From NCBI GenBank assembly GCA_001683825.1, contig LXTR01000071.1:124001-188000 (forward strand): a stretch of DNA of 64,000 nucleotides, given 5' to 3'. The notes below the pieces were generated by a model. It was not told the origin of the DNA. It did not search any database and was given only the letters and a program-made list of their open reading frames with translations. The stretch comes from Flavobacteriaceae bacterium CP2B (lineage in GTDB: Bacteria; Bacteroidota; Bacteroidia; Flavobacteriales; Flavobacteriaceae). The position numbers were made by a program, and so were the translations under genes. Shown one piece after another: positions 26,408-35,689 of this stretch. The stretch's first letter is position 1, and each line of letters begins with the position of its first letter.

Positions 26408-26477
26408 AATTTCAATTGGTGGTTGCTGAAGGTTCATAGGAGACCCTTTGGACCCTAACCTTAACCCCTGAACCCGG

Positions 26478-27344
26478 ATGGATACCAAGGAACTACTTAA
26501 GAAAGTACGCAAAATAGAGATCAAGACGCGTCGTCTTTCCGACCATATATTTGGTGGGGAATACCATTCTACCTTCAAAGGCAGGGGGATGACTTTCAGT
26601 GAGGTGCGCCAATACCAGTTCGGGGATGACGTAAGGTCTATTGACTGGAATGTAACGGCCCGGTACAATGAACCATTTGTCAAGGTATTTGAGGAAGAAC
26701 GGGAACTGACCATGATGCTTGTGGCCGACATCAGCGGATCGGAGCTCTTTGGTACCGAAAACCAGTTTAAAAAGGAAATCATCACCGAAATTGCCGCTAC
26801 GCTCGCCTTTTCCGCCTTGCAAAACAACGACAAGGTGGGCTTGGTCCTGTTTTCGGACGAGGTGGAGCTTTTTATCCCGCCAAAAAAAGGGAAAAGCCAT
26901 GTGCTGCGGATCATACGGGAACTTCTTGAGTTTCACCCAAAAAGCAAGCAAACCGATATTGCCGGCGCCCTGAAATACCTCACTAATGTGATGAAGAAAA
27001 AGGCCATTGTATTTGTGTTGTCTGATTTCATGGCGGATGGATATGAGCACACCCTGAAAATTACCGGCAACAAACACGATGTTACCGGGATCCGGGTGTA
27101 TGACGAACGGGAAGAGCATATCCCCAACCTTGGCGTGGTGCAAATGATGGATGCCGAAACCGGAGAACTGCTACTGGTAAACACCCAGTCCAAAAGTGTT
27201 CGGCTGGCCTATGGCCAATATTACCAGGAACGCTGTGACTATTTCCGGGAAAGTTTCACCAAATCGGGCTGCGGGGTGCTCCATTGCCGAGTAGATGAAA
27301 GTTATGTGAAAAAATTGCTGGGTTATTTTAAACAAAGGGGATAA
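26478..27344 (+). CDS. DUF58 domain protein of the Bat operon
   Basis: A 288-residue protein with the DUF58 signature (GMTFSEVRQYQFGDDVRSIDWNV) and a vWA-like fold including a MIDAS-type DISGS (VADISGSELFG). It has no membrane segment. DUF58 proteins are the usual partner of MoxR ATPases. It follows moxR by 70 bases and precedes the next gene by one base. The precise client is unknown. Confidence 0.92.
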   Translation: MDTKELLKKVRKIEIKTRRLSDHIFGGEYHSTFKGRGMTFSEVRQYQFGDDVRSIDWNVTARYNEPFVKVFEEERELTMMLVADISGSELFGTENQFKKEIITEIAATLAFSALQNNDKVGLVLFSDEVELFIPPKKGKSHVLRIIRELLEFHPKSKQTDIAGALKYLTNVMKKKAIVFVLSDFMADGYEHTLKITGNKHDVTGIRVYDEREEHIPNLGVVQMMDAETGELLLVNTQSKSVRLAYGQYYQERCDYFRESFTKSGCGVLHCRVDESYVKKLLGYFKQRG

Positions 27345-27345
27345 G

Positions 27346-29004
27346 ATGCATACAGGGAGCATACCTTATTGGAAATTCGCGCTGCAGAAGATGCCGTGGG
27401 GATTGTCGTGCCTTGCCTTCCTCTTTTCAGTGGCCCTTTTCGGGCAGGACCTCCCACGCGTGGAATCAGCGGCAGATACCACCGCGATAAAGATCGGGGA
27501 ACAAATACGGTTCCGGGTCACCGTGGAGGCAGATAGCAACGCTACGGTGATCTTTCCCGAAGGCCAGACCTTTTCGCCCCTGGAAACCGTGGAGGCATTC
27601 AAAACCGATACCACCAGGCGCGAAGGCCGGATGACGCTCCAAAAAATCTATGCCCTCACCCAATTTGATTCGGGGACCTACCGCTTGCCGACACAACGGA
27701 TTGAGATTAACGGGCGGGGCTACTTTACGGATTCGCTCCTAATCCGGGTGGCCACGGTACCGGTAGATACCCTCTCACAGAAAATGTACGACATAAAGCC
27801 GCTGATGGAAGTAGAACGGAGCAATGCGGGTCTCTGGAAGGTCCTTCTTTGGGTGGCGCTTGGCCTGCTGTTGGTGGGCGGTGCCCTCTACTGGTTTGTC
27901 TTCAGGAAAAAACCCATGACCAGGGAAGAAAAAGAGGCCCTTTTACCACCCTATGACCGGGCGCTGCTGGAATTAAAACGGCTTGAAAACTCCAAATACC
28001 TCATCCAGGATGCGTATAAGGAATATTATACTGAACTCACGATGATCGTGCGTTCATACCTGGAAGAGGACGTACATGTGTCGGCCCTGGAAAGCACCAC
28101 CGGGCAGTTGATAGAAAAATTGCAATTGCTCAAGGATGCCGGGCAGTTAAAACTGGAGGACCAGACCATCCTGCAATTCAGGAAAATCCTGGAAACCGCA
28201 GACCTGGTAAAATTCGCCAAATCCAAACCGGCCACCACGGTTGCCGAACAAGACAGGAAACAGGTGGAAGAGCTGGTGATGAAGACCCATGAAGCCCTCC
28301 CCGAACCCACCGAGGAGGAATTAGAGGAACAACTGGAATATCAGCAGGCTCAGCAAAAAAGGAAGGAAAAACGCAAATACGTCCTGGCGGCGGCGGCAGT
28401 CCTCGCACTGCTCGTGCTCGGATCCAGCATGGCGGTGGCCTACTACGGTTTTGGCTACGTCAGGGACAGTGTCCTGGGCAACCCCAGCAAGTCCTTGCTG
28501 GAAGGTGAATGGGTCTACAGCAGTTACGGCTATCCGCCCATCAACCTGGAAACACCCGAGGTTCTGCTGCGAGAAAACGTATCGCAAAGTACCATAGCTG
28601 CCGAAGGCGTCAAGGAAATACAGGCCTTTGAATACTCCAATCCCGATCAATGGTTTTTGGTAGGCGCCACCGCCCTTACCCTGGGCCAGGCAGAAGACCC
28701 GGATTACGATGCCTCCATAGACAAAGTGCTGAGCGACTTTGAGAAGAAAGGCGCCCGCAATATCATTACCAAGCAGGAAGCTTTTACGACCCTTGCGGGG
28801 GTTTCCGGGGTCAAGGTCTTTGGCAGTGGCACATTTTTCGCGCCGGGTTCCAGTACCCCGTCCAAAGGACAGTACGCAATCTTCCTTTTTGGCGGAAAGG
28901 GGTTTGAACAACGGGTGGTGGTCTCCTGGCTGGATGACGACCCCTACGCTGCTGAAATGGCGGCGCGCATTATGAAATCCATAGATGTAAAAACACAGGT
29001 ATAG
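27346..29004 (+). CDS. Bat-operon membrane protein (DUF4381-like)
   Basis: A 552-residue protein with a signal peptide (LSCLAFLFSVALFGQ), a beta-rich periplasmic domain (about 35-160), a transmembrane helix (about 165-188), a cytoplasmic helical region (about 190-345, with an EEELEEQLEYQQAQQ stretch) and a second helix (about 350-372). A C-terminal extracytoplasmic domain follows. The first part resembles the small DUF4381 or BatD-like proteins found between DUF58 and BatA in this operon type. The C-terminal domain is extra and unrecognised. Confidence 0.75.
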   Translation: MHTGSIPYWKFALQKMPWGLSCLAFLFSVALFGQDLPRVESAADTTAIKIGEQIRFRVTVEADSNATVIFPEGQTFSPLETVEAFKTDTTRREGRMTLQKIYALTQFDSGTYRLPTQRIEINGRGYFTDSLLIRVATVPVDTLSQKMYDIKPLMEVERSNAGLWKVLLWVALGLLLVGGALYWFVFRKKPMTREEKEALLPPYDRALLELKRLENSKYLIQDAYKEYYTELTMIVRSYLEEDVHVSALESTTGQLIEKLQLLKDAGQLKLEDQTILQFRKILETADLVKFAKSKPATTVAEQDRKQVEELVMKTHEALPEPTEEELEEQLEYQQAQQKRKEKRKYVLAAAAVLALLVLGSSMAVAYYGFGYVRDSVLGNPSKSLLEGEWVYSSYGYPPINLETPEVLLRENVSQSTIAAEGVKEIQAFEYSNPDQWFLVGATALTLGQAEDPDYDASIDKVLSDFEKKGARNIITKQEAFTTLAGVSGVKVFGSGTFFAPGSSTPSKGQYAIFLFGGKGFEQRVVVSWLDDDPYAAEMAARIMKSIDVKTQV

Positions 29005-30003
29005 ATGTTTGAGAATATCGAATTTGCGAATCCTCAGTTCTTCTGGTTGTTGCTTTTGCTGCCACTGGCCCTGGTTTGGTATGCCTTTAAGCGCAAAGAG
29101 GCCACCCCCGCCCTGAAGATTTCAAGCATCAAAGGTTTTACGGGCGATTCCCTTCTGGCCCGCCTCAAGCCAGCGCTCTTTGTCATGCGGCTTTTGGCCC
29201 TGGCGGCCATCATCGTCGCTATGGCGAGACCCCAGACCGAAGACATTTCAACCCGTACCAAGACCACCAAGGGCATTGATATCGTCATGGCCATCGACGT
29301 ATCCTCCAGCATGCTGGCAAGGGACCTTAAACCCAACCGTCTTTCGGCCCTCAAGGAAGTAGCGGCCGACTTTATACGCAAACGGCCCAATGACCGCATC
29401 GGCCTGGTAGCCTATGCCGGCGAAAGCTACACCAAAACCCCGATTACCAGTGACAAATCCATCGTCCTGAACGCGCTGAGGGAAATCACCTACGGGCAAT
29501 TGAATGACGGGACGGCCATAGGCATGGGGCTGGCTACCTCTGTCAACCGCCTCAAGGAAAGCAAGGCCATCAGCAAGGTAATCATACTCCTGACCGACGG
29601 GGTAAACAATTCCGGCTTCATCGAACCCCAAACCGCGGCCGACCTGGCGGTGGAATTTGGCATCAAGACCTATACCATAGGGTTGGGGACCAACGGCAAC
29701 GCGCTTTCGCCCATCGCCTATAACCCAGATGGCTCATTCCGGTACGGGATGCGGCAGGTAGAAATAGATGAGGCGCTTTTAAAGGATATCGCCGGGGCCA
29801 CCGGGGGGCAGTATTTCAGGGCTACCGACAATGAAAAACTGGAGGCCATTTACGATGAGATCAACAAACTGGAAAAAACAGAAATAGAAGAGTTCAAGTA
29901 CTACCGGTACGAAGAAAAATTCAGGTCCTGGGTATTGCTGGCAGGAGGCCTCCTTTTGCTGGAATGGTTCCTGCGCCATACCTTATACCGAAGTTTTATT
30001 TAA
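29005..30003 (+). CDS. batA: BatA, von Willebrand A membrane protein
   Basis: A 332-residue inner-membrane protein with helices at both N-terminus (two, residues 10-28 and 57-74) and C-terminus (WVLLAGGLLLLEWF), and a vWA domain between. The MIDAS is complete: DVSSS (98-102), a TPIT segment and LTDGVNNSG. It belongs to the Bacteroides aerotolerance cluster, probably as a protein-binding scaffold with BatB. It starts on the base after the previous stop. Confidence 0.92.
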   Translation: MFENIEFANPQFFWLLLLLPLALVWYAFKRKEATPALKISSIKGFTGDSLLARLKPALFVMRLLALAAIIVAMARPQTEDISTRTKTTKGIDIVMAIDVSSSMLARDLKPNRLSALKEVAADFIRKRPNDRIGLVAYAGESYTKTPITSDKSIVLNALREITYGQLNDGTAIGMGLATSVNRLKESKAISKVIILLTDGVNNSGFIEPQTAADLAVEFGIKTYTIGLGTNGNALSPIAYNPDGSFRYGMRQVEIDEALLKDIAGATGGQYFRATDNEKLEAIYDEINKLEKTEIEEFKYYRYEEKFRSWVLLAGGLLLLEWFLRHTLYRSFI

Positions 30004-30041
30004 ATTAAGCCCAAAGGGTCCTTAAACGGATTTCCTTATCG

Positions 30042-31088
30042 ATGATACAGTTAGACGAAAAAACATATTTGTACCTCTTGTTCATTATCCCGGTAATGAT
30101 CGTGTTGTTCATTGTCCAGCAACTCTGGAAAAGAAGGGTACAGAAACGGTTTGCCCAGGCCCGTTTGCTAAAGCGGCTGGCCCCGGATATGTCGCGTTTT
30201 AAAGCGGTGCTCAAGTTGGTGTTCCTCATGTCCGGGCTTTCATTCCTGGTGCTGGGCCTGGTGAACCCGAAGATTGGCACCAAACTTGAGACTGTAAAGC
30301 GGGAAGGGGTCGACATTGTTTTTGCCGTAGATGTCTCCAGGAGCATGCTGGCCGAGGACATAGCGCCCAACCGGCTGGAAAAAGCAAAGCGCTTGGTATC
30401 CGAGATCATCAACTCGCTGGGGAGCGACCGTATCGGGATCATTGCCTATGCCGGGCAGGCGTATCCGCAGTTGCCGATCACCACCGATTACGGCGCTGCA
30501 AAGATGTTCCTTCAAAACATGAACACCGATATGCTTTCTTCCCAGGGAACCGCTATCGGTGAGGCCATTAAACTGGCGGCCACCTATTACGATGACGAGG
30601 AACAGACCAACCGGGTACTCTTTATCGTTTCGGATGGGGAGGACCATTCCGAAGATTCTGTGGAAGACGCCGTGGAACTGGCCATTGAAGAAGGCATCCG
30701 GGTGTACACCATAGGCGTGGGGACCTCCAAGGGCGGGCCTATCCCCCTGAAACGCAACGGGGTGTTAGAACGGCTAAAAAAGGATGCCGAAGGGGAAGTG
30801 GTCATCACCAAATTGGATGAAGGGATGCTGGAAGATATTGCCGGTGATGGAAACGGGGAGTATATCAATGGTAGCAATACTGAAAAAGCGGTTGCCTTTA
30901 TCACGGAGCAACTCAACCAAATGGACAAGAAGGAATTTGAAGCCAAACAATTTGCCGAATTCAAGGACCAGTTCCAGTGGTTTCTCGGAATTGCACTATT
31001 TTTCCTGTTCCTGGATATCTTCCTTTTGGAAAGGAAAACAAAATGGCTCAAGCGTTTGAACCTGTTTAACGAAAAAGAAGAGGAATAA
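30042..31088 (+). CDS. batB: BatB, von Willebrand A membrane protein
   Basis: A 348-residue vWA protein with N-terminal helices (YLLFIIPVMIVLFIV, VFLMSGLSFLVLGLV), MIDAS DVSRS (97-101), VSDGEDHSED and a C-terminal helix (WFLGIALFFLFLDIFLL). It is a paralog of BatA, encoded 38 bases downstream of it. It probably forms the membrane vWA pair with BatA. Confidence 0.92.
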   Translation: MIQLDEKTYLYLLFIIPVMIVLFIVQQLWKRRVQKRFAQARLLKRLAPDMSRFKAVLKLVFLMSGLSFLVLGLVNPKIGTKLETVKREGVDIVFAVDVSRSMLAEDIAPNRLEKAKRLVSEIINSLGSDRIGIIAYAGQAYPQLPITTDYGAAKMFLQNMNTDMLSSQGTAIGEAIKLAATYYDDEEQTNRVLFIVSDGEDHSEDSVEDAVELAIEEGIRVYTIGVGTSKGGPIPLKRNGVLERLKKDAEGEVVITKLDEGMLEDIAGDGNGEYINGSNTEKAVAFITEQLNQMDKKEFEAKQFAEFKDQFQWFLGIALFFLFLDIFLLERKTKWLKRLNLFNEKEEE

Positions 31089-31089
31089 G

Positions 31090-31935
31090 ATGAATAAATG
31101 GTTCTTCCTGTTTTGGTGTACCACACTGGCCCTCAATGCCCAGGAAACAGACCCCGCGCAACAGAAAGCCTTGCGGGAGTCTAAAGATTTGACCTGGGAG
31201 GCAAATAAAGAGTTGGAGGAAAACCAGTTTGTGAGTGCAGAGGCCCAATACCGGCGTGCCATCTCCAAGAGCGGCGAGAATGTAGCGGCCCCATACAACC
31301 TGGGAAATGCCCTGTATAACAAGGAAAGTTACAGCGAAGCATTTGGGCGGTTCAAGCAGGCGGGGGGAAAGGCCCGGGACAAGGCCGGAAAACACCGCGC
31401 ATTCCACAATATGGGCAATGTTTTCATGAAGAACAAAGAATATGAAAAGGCGGTAGAGGCCTATAAAGAGGCGCTCAGGAATGACCCTGCGGACGAAGAG
31501 ACCCGGTATAACCTGGCACTGGCAAAAGAAATGCTGAAAAAGCAACAGAACGAACAGCAGAACGAGGACGACCAAAACGAGCAGGACCAAAAGGACCAAA
31601 AGGAACAGAACCAGGACCAGCAGAACCAGGACGACCAGAACAAGCAGCAACAGAACCAGGACCAACAGCAGGACCAGGGCGATCAGGGGGACCAGGGCGA
31701 TCAGGAAAAAGAAGAGAACAAGGAAGGAGACGGGGACGAAAAAGAGGAACAGCAAAAGCAGCCGCAGCAGAAAGGGGAGGGTGAGGAACAGCAGGCCCCA
31801 AGGCCCAACCAATTGTCTCCCCAGCAAATCCAGAACCTCCTGGAGGCCATGCAGAACGAGGAACGGAAAGTACAGGAAAAACTAGATGCGCAAAAAGTAA
31901 AAGGCATCCCCACAAAAAGTAAAAAAGACTGGTGA
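31090..31935 (+). CDS. batC: BatC, TPR protein with Q/D/E-rich tail
   Basis: A 281-residue exported protein: short signal peptide (WFFLFWCTTLALNAQ), two to three TPR repeats at about residues 35-150 (PYNLGNALYNKESYSEAFGRF, HNMGNVFMKNKEYEKAVEAY) and a tail of about 90 residues made almost wholly of Q, D, N, E and K. TPRs suggest protein binding in the periplasm. The tail is low-complexity and repetitive in DNA as well. The stop overlaps the batD start by four bases. Confidence 0.88.
   Translation: MNKWFFLFWCTTLALNAQETDPAQQKALRESKDLTWEANKELEENQFVSAEAQYRRAISKSGENVAAPYNLGNALYNKESYSEAFGRFKQAGGKARDKAGKHRAFHNMGNVFMKNKEYEKAVEAYKEALRNDPADEETRYNLALAKEMLKKQQNEQQNEDDQNEQDQKDQKEQNQDQQNQDDQNKQQQNQDQQQDQGDQGDQGDQEKEENKEGDGDEKEEQQKQPQQKGEGEEQQAPRPNQLSPQQIQNLLEAMQNEERKVQEKLDAQKVKGIPTKSKKDW
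31540..31790 (+). repeat. Low-complexity repeat array inside batC
   Basis: Imperfect short repeats built from AACCAGGACCAG-like and GACCAGGGCGATCAGG-like units encode the Q/D/N-rich tail. The units are in frame, so expansion or contraction by whole units would change tail length without breaking the gene. The opposite strand gives a long spurious hydrophobic frame. Confidence 0.6.
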
Positions 31936-33722
31936 AAAGCGTGTGGATCACATATCTGCTGGTGTTAAGTACCTGCCTCCTGCCTTCCATGGAAGGATGG
32001 GCCCAGGATAAGGGTGCCGTGACCTTTGAGGTATCCCTCAGCAAGGAAAGGCTGGGGATAAATGAAAGGCTGCGGGTAGATTTTAGCATGAACAAGGACG
32101 GTGACAACTTCAGCCCCCCGGATTTTGAAGGATTCCGGGTGGTCATGGGGCCATCACAGTCTATCAGTTCTTCCTGGATCAACGGCGTCCGCAGCTATTC
32201 TAAAACCTATTCCTATACCCTGGCCCCAACCGCCAGGGGGACTTTTACCATTGACCAGGCCACGATTGTCATCGATGGGGAAACCTATAAATCGCTCCCG
32301 AAAAAGGTGGAGGTGACCGCGGCGGTAGACAAGCCCAGTGACGAAATGACGGTAGACGATCTGGCGGATCAAAGCCTGCACCTTGTCGCAGAGGTCTCCC
32401 AGACCAACCCTTACCTCAACGAAGCGATAAGCGTGGTGTACAAACTTTTCGTAAGCCCCTCGGTAACCGTATCCAACTTCAGGCCCCTGGACAACCCCAC
32501 CTACAACAACTTCTGGAGCCAGGATATGCCGGTAACCCGATACGATGTAAAGAACGGTACCTATGACGGCAAGAACTACCGCTATGTCATCCTGAAAAGG
32601 GTGGTGCTTTATCCGCAGAAAAGCGGGGAGCTGGAAATTGAACCCCTTTCCCTGGACGTGACCGTGGATGTCCCCACCAACAAACGCGATTTCTTTGGTG
32701 GCCGGGTCTATACGCAAACCAATAAAACGGTTTCGGCCGGCCGCCGAACCATCAATGTAAAACCCCTGCCTGAGGCTGGAAAACCGGAGAACTTCCGCGG
32801 GGCGGTAGGGAAGTTCGACTTTACGGTTAAGACCACGAAGACTGAGCTCAATGCCTCCGAATCGCTCCAGGCCATTGTGGAGGTAAAGGGTAAGGGTAAC
32901 CTGAAACTATTCCAGCTACCGGAACCCAGCCTGCCCGGGTCTTTGGAAGTATACGAGCCAGAGTTCGCCGAAAATGTCCGCACCACCCTTTCGGGCATGC
33001 AGGGAAGTGTCAGCAACAGCTATACCATCGTACCTTCGCTTCGGGGGAAATACCCCATCCCCGAGATCCCTTTCAGCTATTTTGACCCGGAAAGCGGCAA
33101 ATACCATACGCTAACCTCCGATGAGATTACCATCAATGTGATGGAAGGGCCTACCGCCAATGCCATCAGCAGCCTTCCAGGACCAGCCGCTTCGGAAAGC
33201 AGGAACGTGGTTTCTGCGGCCAACCAGTTTTATTTTATCAAACTGCAGCCCAACCTATCCTCCAAAAACCGGGTGCCCTTCTTTGGATCCATACAATTTT
33301 ATCTATGGCTGCTTACCCCCGTACTGCTCATCCCCATGGCGGTCCTTTTGGGGAAAAAACGGGAGGCCATTGCCAGCGATGTGGCCGGGAACAAAATTAA
33401 ACGGGCCAACAAACTGGCGCGAAAATTCCTTTCCAGGGCCAAAAGTGCCCTGGGCGACAAGGAAGCCTTCTACATAGCCCTGGAGAAGGCGCTCCACAAC
33501 TACCTGAAAGCGAAACTTAAAATAGAGACCTCAGAATTCAGCAAGGATAAAATCGAGGCCCTCTTCTCCGAGAAAAAAGTGGACCCTGCGACGACCGAGG
33601 GGTTCCTGGGGCTGCTTTCCAATTGTGAAATGGCCCGGTACAGCCCATTCTCGAACGTACAGATGCAGCAGGACTACAACAAGGCCAGCGAAGTAATTTC
33701 ATCCATGGACAAACAGCTATAG
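31932..33722 (+). CDS. batD: BatD, large exported membrane protein
   Basis: A 596-residue BatD (oxygen tolerance) protein. It begins with GTG inside the batC stop (four-base overlap), has a signal peptide (TYLLVLSTCLLPSMEGWAQ), several beta-sandwich periplasmic domains with the family pattern (FEVSLSKERLGINERL, LVAEVSQTNPYLNEAI), one transmembrane helix at about residue 455 (FYLWLLTPVLLIPMAVLL) and a cytoplasmic helical tail. It is thought to work with BatA/BatB in envelope or redox-stress tolerance. The mechanism is not established. Confidence 0.9.
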   Translation: MKSVWITYLLVLSTCLLPSMEGWAQDKGAVTFEVSLSKERLGINERLRVDFSMNKDGDNFSPPDFEGFRVVMGPSQSISSSWINGVRSYSKTYSYTLAPTARGTFTIDQATIVIDGETYKSLPKKVEVTAAVDKPSDEMTVDDLADQSLHLVAEVSQTNPYLNEAISVVYKLFVSPSVTVSNFRPLDNPTYNNFWSQDMPVTRYDVKNGTYDGKNYRYVILKRVVLYPQKSGELEIEPLSLDVTVDVPTNKRDFFGGRVYTQTNKTVSAGRRTINVKPLPEAGKPENFRGAVGKFDFTVKTTKTELNASESLQAIVEVKGKGNLKLFQLPEPSLPGSLEVYEPEFAENVRTTLSGMQGSVSNSYTIVPSLRGKYPIPEIPFSYFDPESGKYHTLTSDEITINVMEGPTANAISSLPGPAASESRNVVSAANQFYFIKLQPNLSSKNRVPFFGSIQFYLWLLTPVLLIPMAVLLGKKREAIASDVAGNKIKRANKLARKFLSRAKSALGDKEAFYIALEKALHNYLKAKLKIETSEFSKDKIEALFSEKKVDPATTEGFLGLLSNCEMARYSPFSNVQMQQDYNKASEVISSMDKQL

Positions 33723-33723
33723 C

Positions 33724-34482
33724 ATGAAGCATTGGACGACCCTCATACTCTCTTTTGTTTGCTGGGTGGGCATCGCCCAGGAAGAGGCCCTTTTTGATGC
33801 TGCCACAGAGCACTATAATGCGGGGAAGTACGAGGCTGCCGCAGAAAAATACCTCCAGATCCTGGAGAACGGGCAGCATTCTGCCGCACTGTACTATAAC
33901 CTCGGCAACTGCTATTATAAGCTCAACCGCATAGCCCCCAGCATCTATTTTTACGAAAAGGCCCTTTTACTGGACCCCAATGACCCTGAGATCAAAAGCA
34001 ACCTGGCCTATGCACAGAACATGACCCTGGATGTCATAGAAGCCATCCCGCAATCGGGAATTTCCAAAATTATAGATCGGGTTACCGGCTTGCTTACGTT
34101 TGACCAGTGGTCGTATACCGCCATTGTGTTGATGTTGTTGTTCGTAACCTTCTATATTGCCTATTATTACATGCGCTATGCGTCGCGCAAGCGGCTGGCT
34201 TTTGTCCTGAGCCTTGGCTGCCTTTTTCTCGCGATGGCTTCGGTACTCTTTGCCTATATCCAACACAACCAGTACTTAAAAAGGCAGCCGGCCATTATCT
34301 TCGACACGGAAGTGGCCGTTAAATCGGAACCGAATACCCGTAGCCAGGATGCCTTCATTTTACACGAAGGGACCAAAGTACAGGTGCTGGAACAACTGAA
34401 CGAGTGGAAAAAAATAGCCCTGGCAGACGGATCAACCGGCTGGCTCCCCCAGCAATCCCTGAAACCGATAAAGGACTTTTAA
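33724..34482 (+). CDS. batE: BatE, TPR and SH3 membrane protein
   Basis: A 252-residue protein with a signal peptide, TPR repeats (residues about 20-100; YYNLGNCYYKLNRIAPSIYFYEKAL), two transmembrane helices (about 122-143 and 150-172) and a C-terminal bacterial SH3 domain (VAVKSEPNTRSQDAFILHEG, WKKIALADGSTGWLP). It closes the Bat operon. A separate promoter begins just downstream. Confidence 0.9.
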   Translation: MKHWTTLILSFVCWVGIAQEEALFDAATEHYNAGKYEAAAEKYLQILENGQHSAALYYNLGNCYYKLNRIAPSIYFYEKALLLDPNDPEIKSNLAYAQNMTLDVIEAIPQSGISKIIDRVTGLLTFDQWSYTAIVLMLLFVTFYIAYYYMRYASRKRLAFVLSLGCLFLAMASVLFAYIQHNQYLKRQPAIIFDTEVAVKSEPNTRSQDAFILHEGTKVQVLEQLNEWKKIALADGSTGWLPQQSLKPIKDF

Positions 34483-34515
34483 TAGTTCTTTAACCCATTT
34501 ATAAGAGAATCCTTT

Positions 34516-34523
34516 TAATTTTG
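34516..34523 (+). promoter_or_regulatory. -7 promoter element after the Bat operon
   Basis: TAATTTTG matches TAnnTTTG, 18 bases before the ATG at 34542. It suggests that the small gene downstream is transcribed on its own rather than as part of the Bat operon. Confidence 0.45.
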
Positions 34524-34541
34524 TGAAGTAGCTAACCAATT

Positions 34542-34835
34542 ATGAAATCTTCGATCGCACTTATTTTGATGGCCCTGTGGGTTTCGGCCCTCCTTACCCC
34601 ATCTATAGTGACCCTCGTCGAAAAAAGCCAGGTTACCATAGTATTCAACCTCAATGAGGAAGAGCAGAAGGAGAGCCCCTACTGGGATACCGACCTGAAG
34701 CAGCTCGGCCGTCAATTGCACGTTTCTTTTCAGCTCCTGCCGGCCAGGGCAGAAATGGTCAGCCCCGTAGCTCCCCTGAGCATTAACAATCCTTACCTGG
34801 AGATTGTTCTCCCACCCCCCGAACAAATCGCTTAA
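34542..34835 (+). CDS. Small exported hypothetical protein
   Basis: A 97-residue protein with a hydrophobic N-terminus (SIALILMALWVSALLTPS) that is a signal peptide or anchor, and a short polar domain. No family is recognised. It has its own -7 box and is followed by a terminator-like hairpin. The reading frame and start look genuine because codon use matches its neighbours and the promoter spacing is good. Confidence 0.65.
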   Translation: MKSSIALILMALWVSALLTPSIVTLVEKSQVTIVFNLNEEEQKESPYWDTDLKQLGRQLHVSFQLLPARAEMVSPVAPLSINNPYLEIVLPPPEQIA

Positions 34836-34934
34836 ATTAGAAGGCCCAGCGACACCTTGCCGGGCCTGCAGTAATCAATTCGCTGCAACACCCCATTCCG
34901 GTGGCATCTCCTCCGTCTGGGGCTCGCAGGCATT

Positions 34935-34966
34935 GGCCGGGCTATTGAGCCCAGGCCGTGATTTTT
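34935..34966 (+). terminator. Terminator before the carbonic anhydrase
   Basis: A 9-bp stem with one bulged base (GGCC plus GGGCT, loop ATTG, AGCCC plus GGCC) is followed by GTGATTTTT. It probably ends the transcript of the small gene at 34542. An additional inverted repeat (AGGCCC/GGGCCT) lies at 34842-34867. Confidence 0.5.
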
Positions 34967-34997
34967 AAACTTTAAGGATAACTAAAGACACTACCAT

Positions 34998-35624
34998 ATG
35001 GACTTAAAAAACGTATTTGACAACAATGTGAATTGGATCAAGGAAAAACTAGGAACCGATGCTGGTTTCTTCGACAACCTGGGAAAGGGCCAAAACCCTG
35101 AACTGCTTTATATTGGCTGTTCCGACAGTCGGGTCACGGCCGAAGACCTCATGGGCCTGGGCCCTGGGGAGGTTTTTGTACATAGAAACATCGCCAATAT
35201 GGTGATCAGCATAGACCTCAACGTGATGTCAGTCGTCAATTACGCCGTAGAACACCTCAAGGTAAACCATGTTGTCGTATGCGGGCACTATGCCTGCGGG
35301 GGGGTCAAAGCGGCTATGCAGTCTGCAGACCTTGGGATACTGAACCCCTGGCTGAGGAACATCCGCGATGTATACCGTTTGCACCGTGATGAACTCAACG
35401 GCATCGCCGATGAGGAAAAGAAGTACGACCGGCTTGTAGAGCTCAATGTTCAGGAGCAATGTGTAAATTTGATTAAAACAGCTGCCGTACAGAAGGCGTA
35501 CCGCGATCGTGGGCTGACTGTGCATGGCTGGGTCTTTGATGTGCACACGGGCAAGTTGATCGACCTGAAGATCGACTTTGAGGGCATCCTCAGGCATATC
35601 ATGGAGATATACCACCTGGACTAA
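34998..35624 (+). CDS. Beta-class carbonic anhydrase
   Basis: A 208-residue zinc enzyme interconverting CO2 and bicarbonate. Zinc ligands are C41, H97 and C100 (CSDSR with the D43-R45 dyad, and CGHYACGG). No signal peptide is present, so it is cytoplasmic. It lies 65 bases before a SulP transporter on the same strand, a pairing that suggests bicarbonate uptake and use. Confidence 0.95.
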   Translation: MDLKNVFDNNVNWIKEKLGTDAGFFDNLGKGQNPELLYIGCSDSRVTAEDLMGLGPGEVFVHRNIANMVISIDLNVMSVVNYAVEHLKVNHVVVCGHYACGGVKAAMQSADLGILNPWLRNIRDVYRLHRDELNGIADEEKKYDRLVELNVQEQCVNLIKTAAVQKAYRDRGLTVHGWVFDVHTGKLIDLKIDFEGILRHIMEIYHLD

Positions 35625-35689
35625 CGGCAGGCGTATCTTCCACAGCCTTTTGCAGAGGTGTCATCGAAGCATAAATAAAACATCCTAAC

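Noticed and set aside
25478-26914. A 478-codon minus-strand frame opposite moxR and DUF58
   Set aside because: It spans two well-supported genes on the other strand and resembles nothing; high GC gives long antisense frames here.
31066-31827. Leu/Val-rich minus-strand frame that looks like a membrane protein
   Set aside because: It is the antisense reading of the Q/D/N-rich batC repeats, which automatically gives Leu/Val codons.
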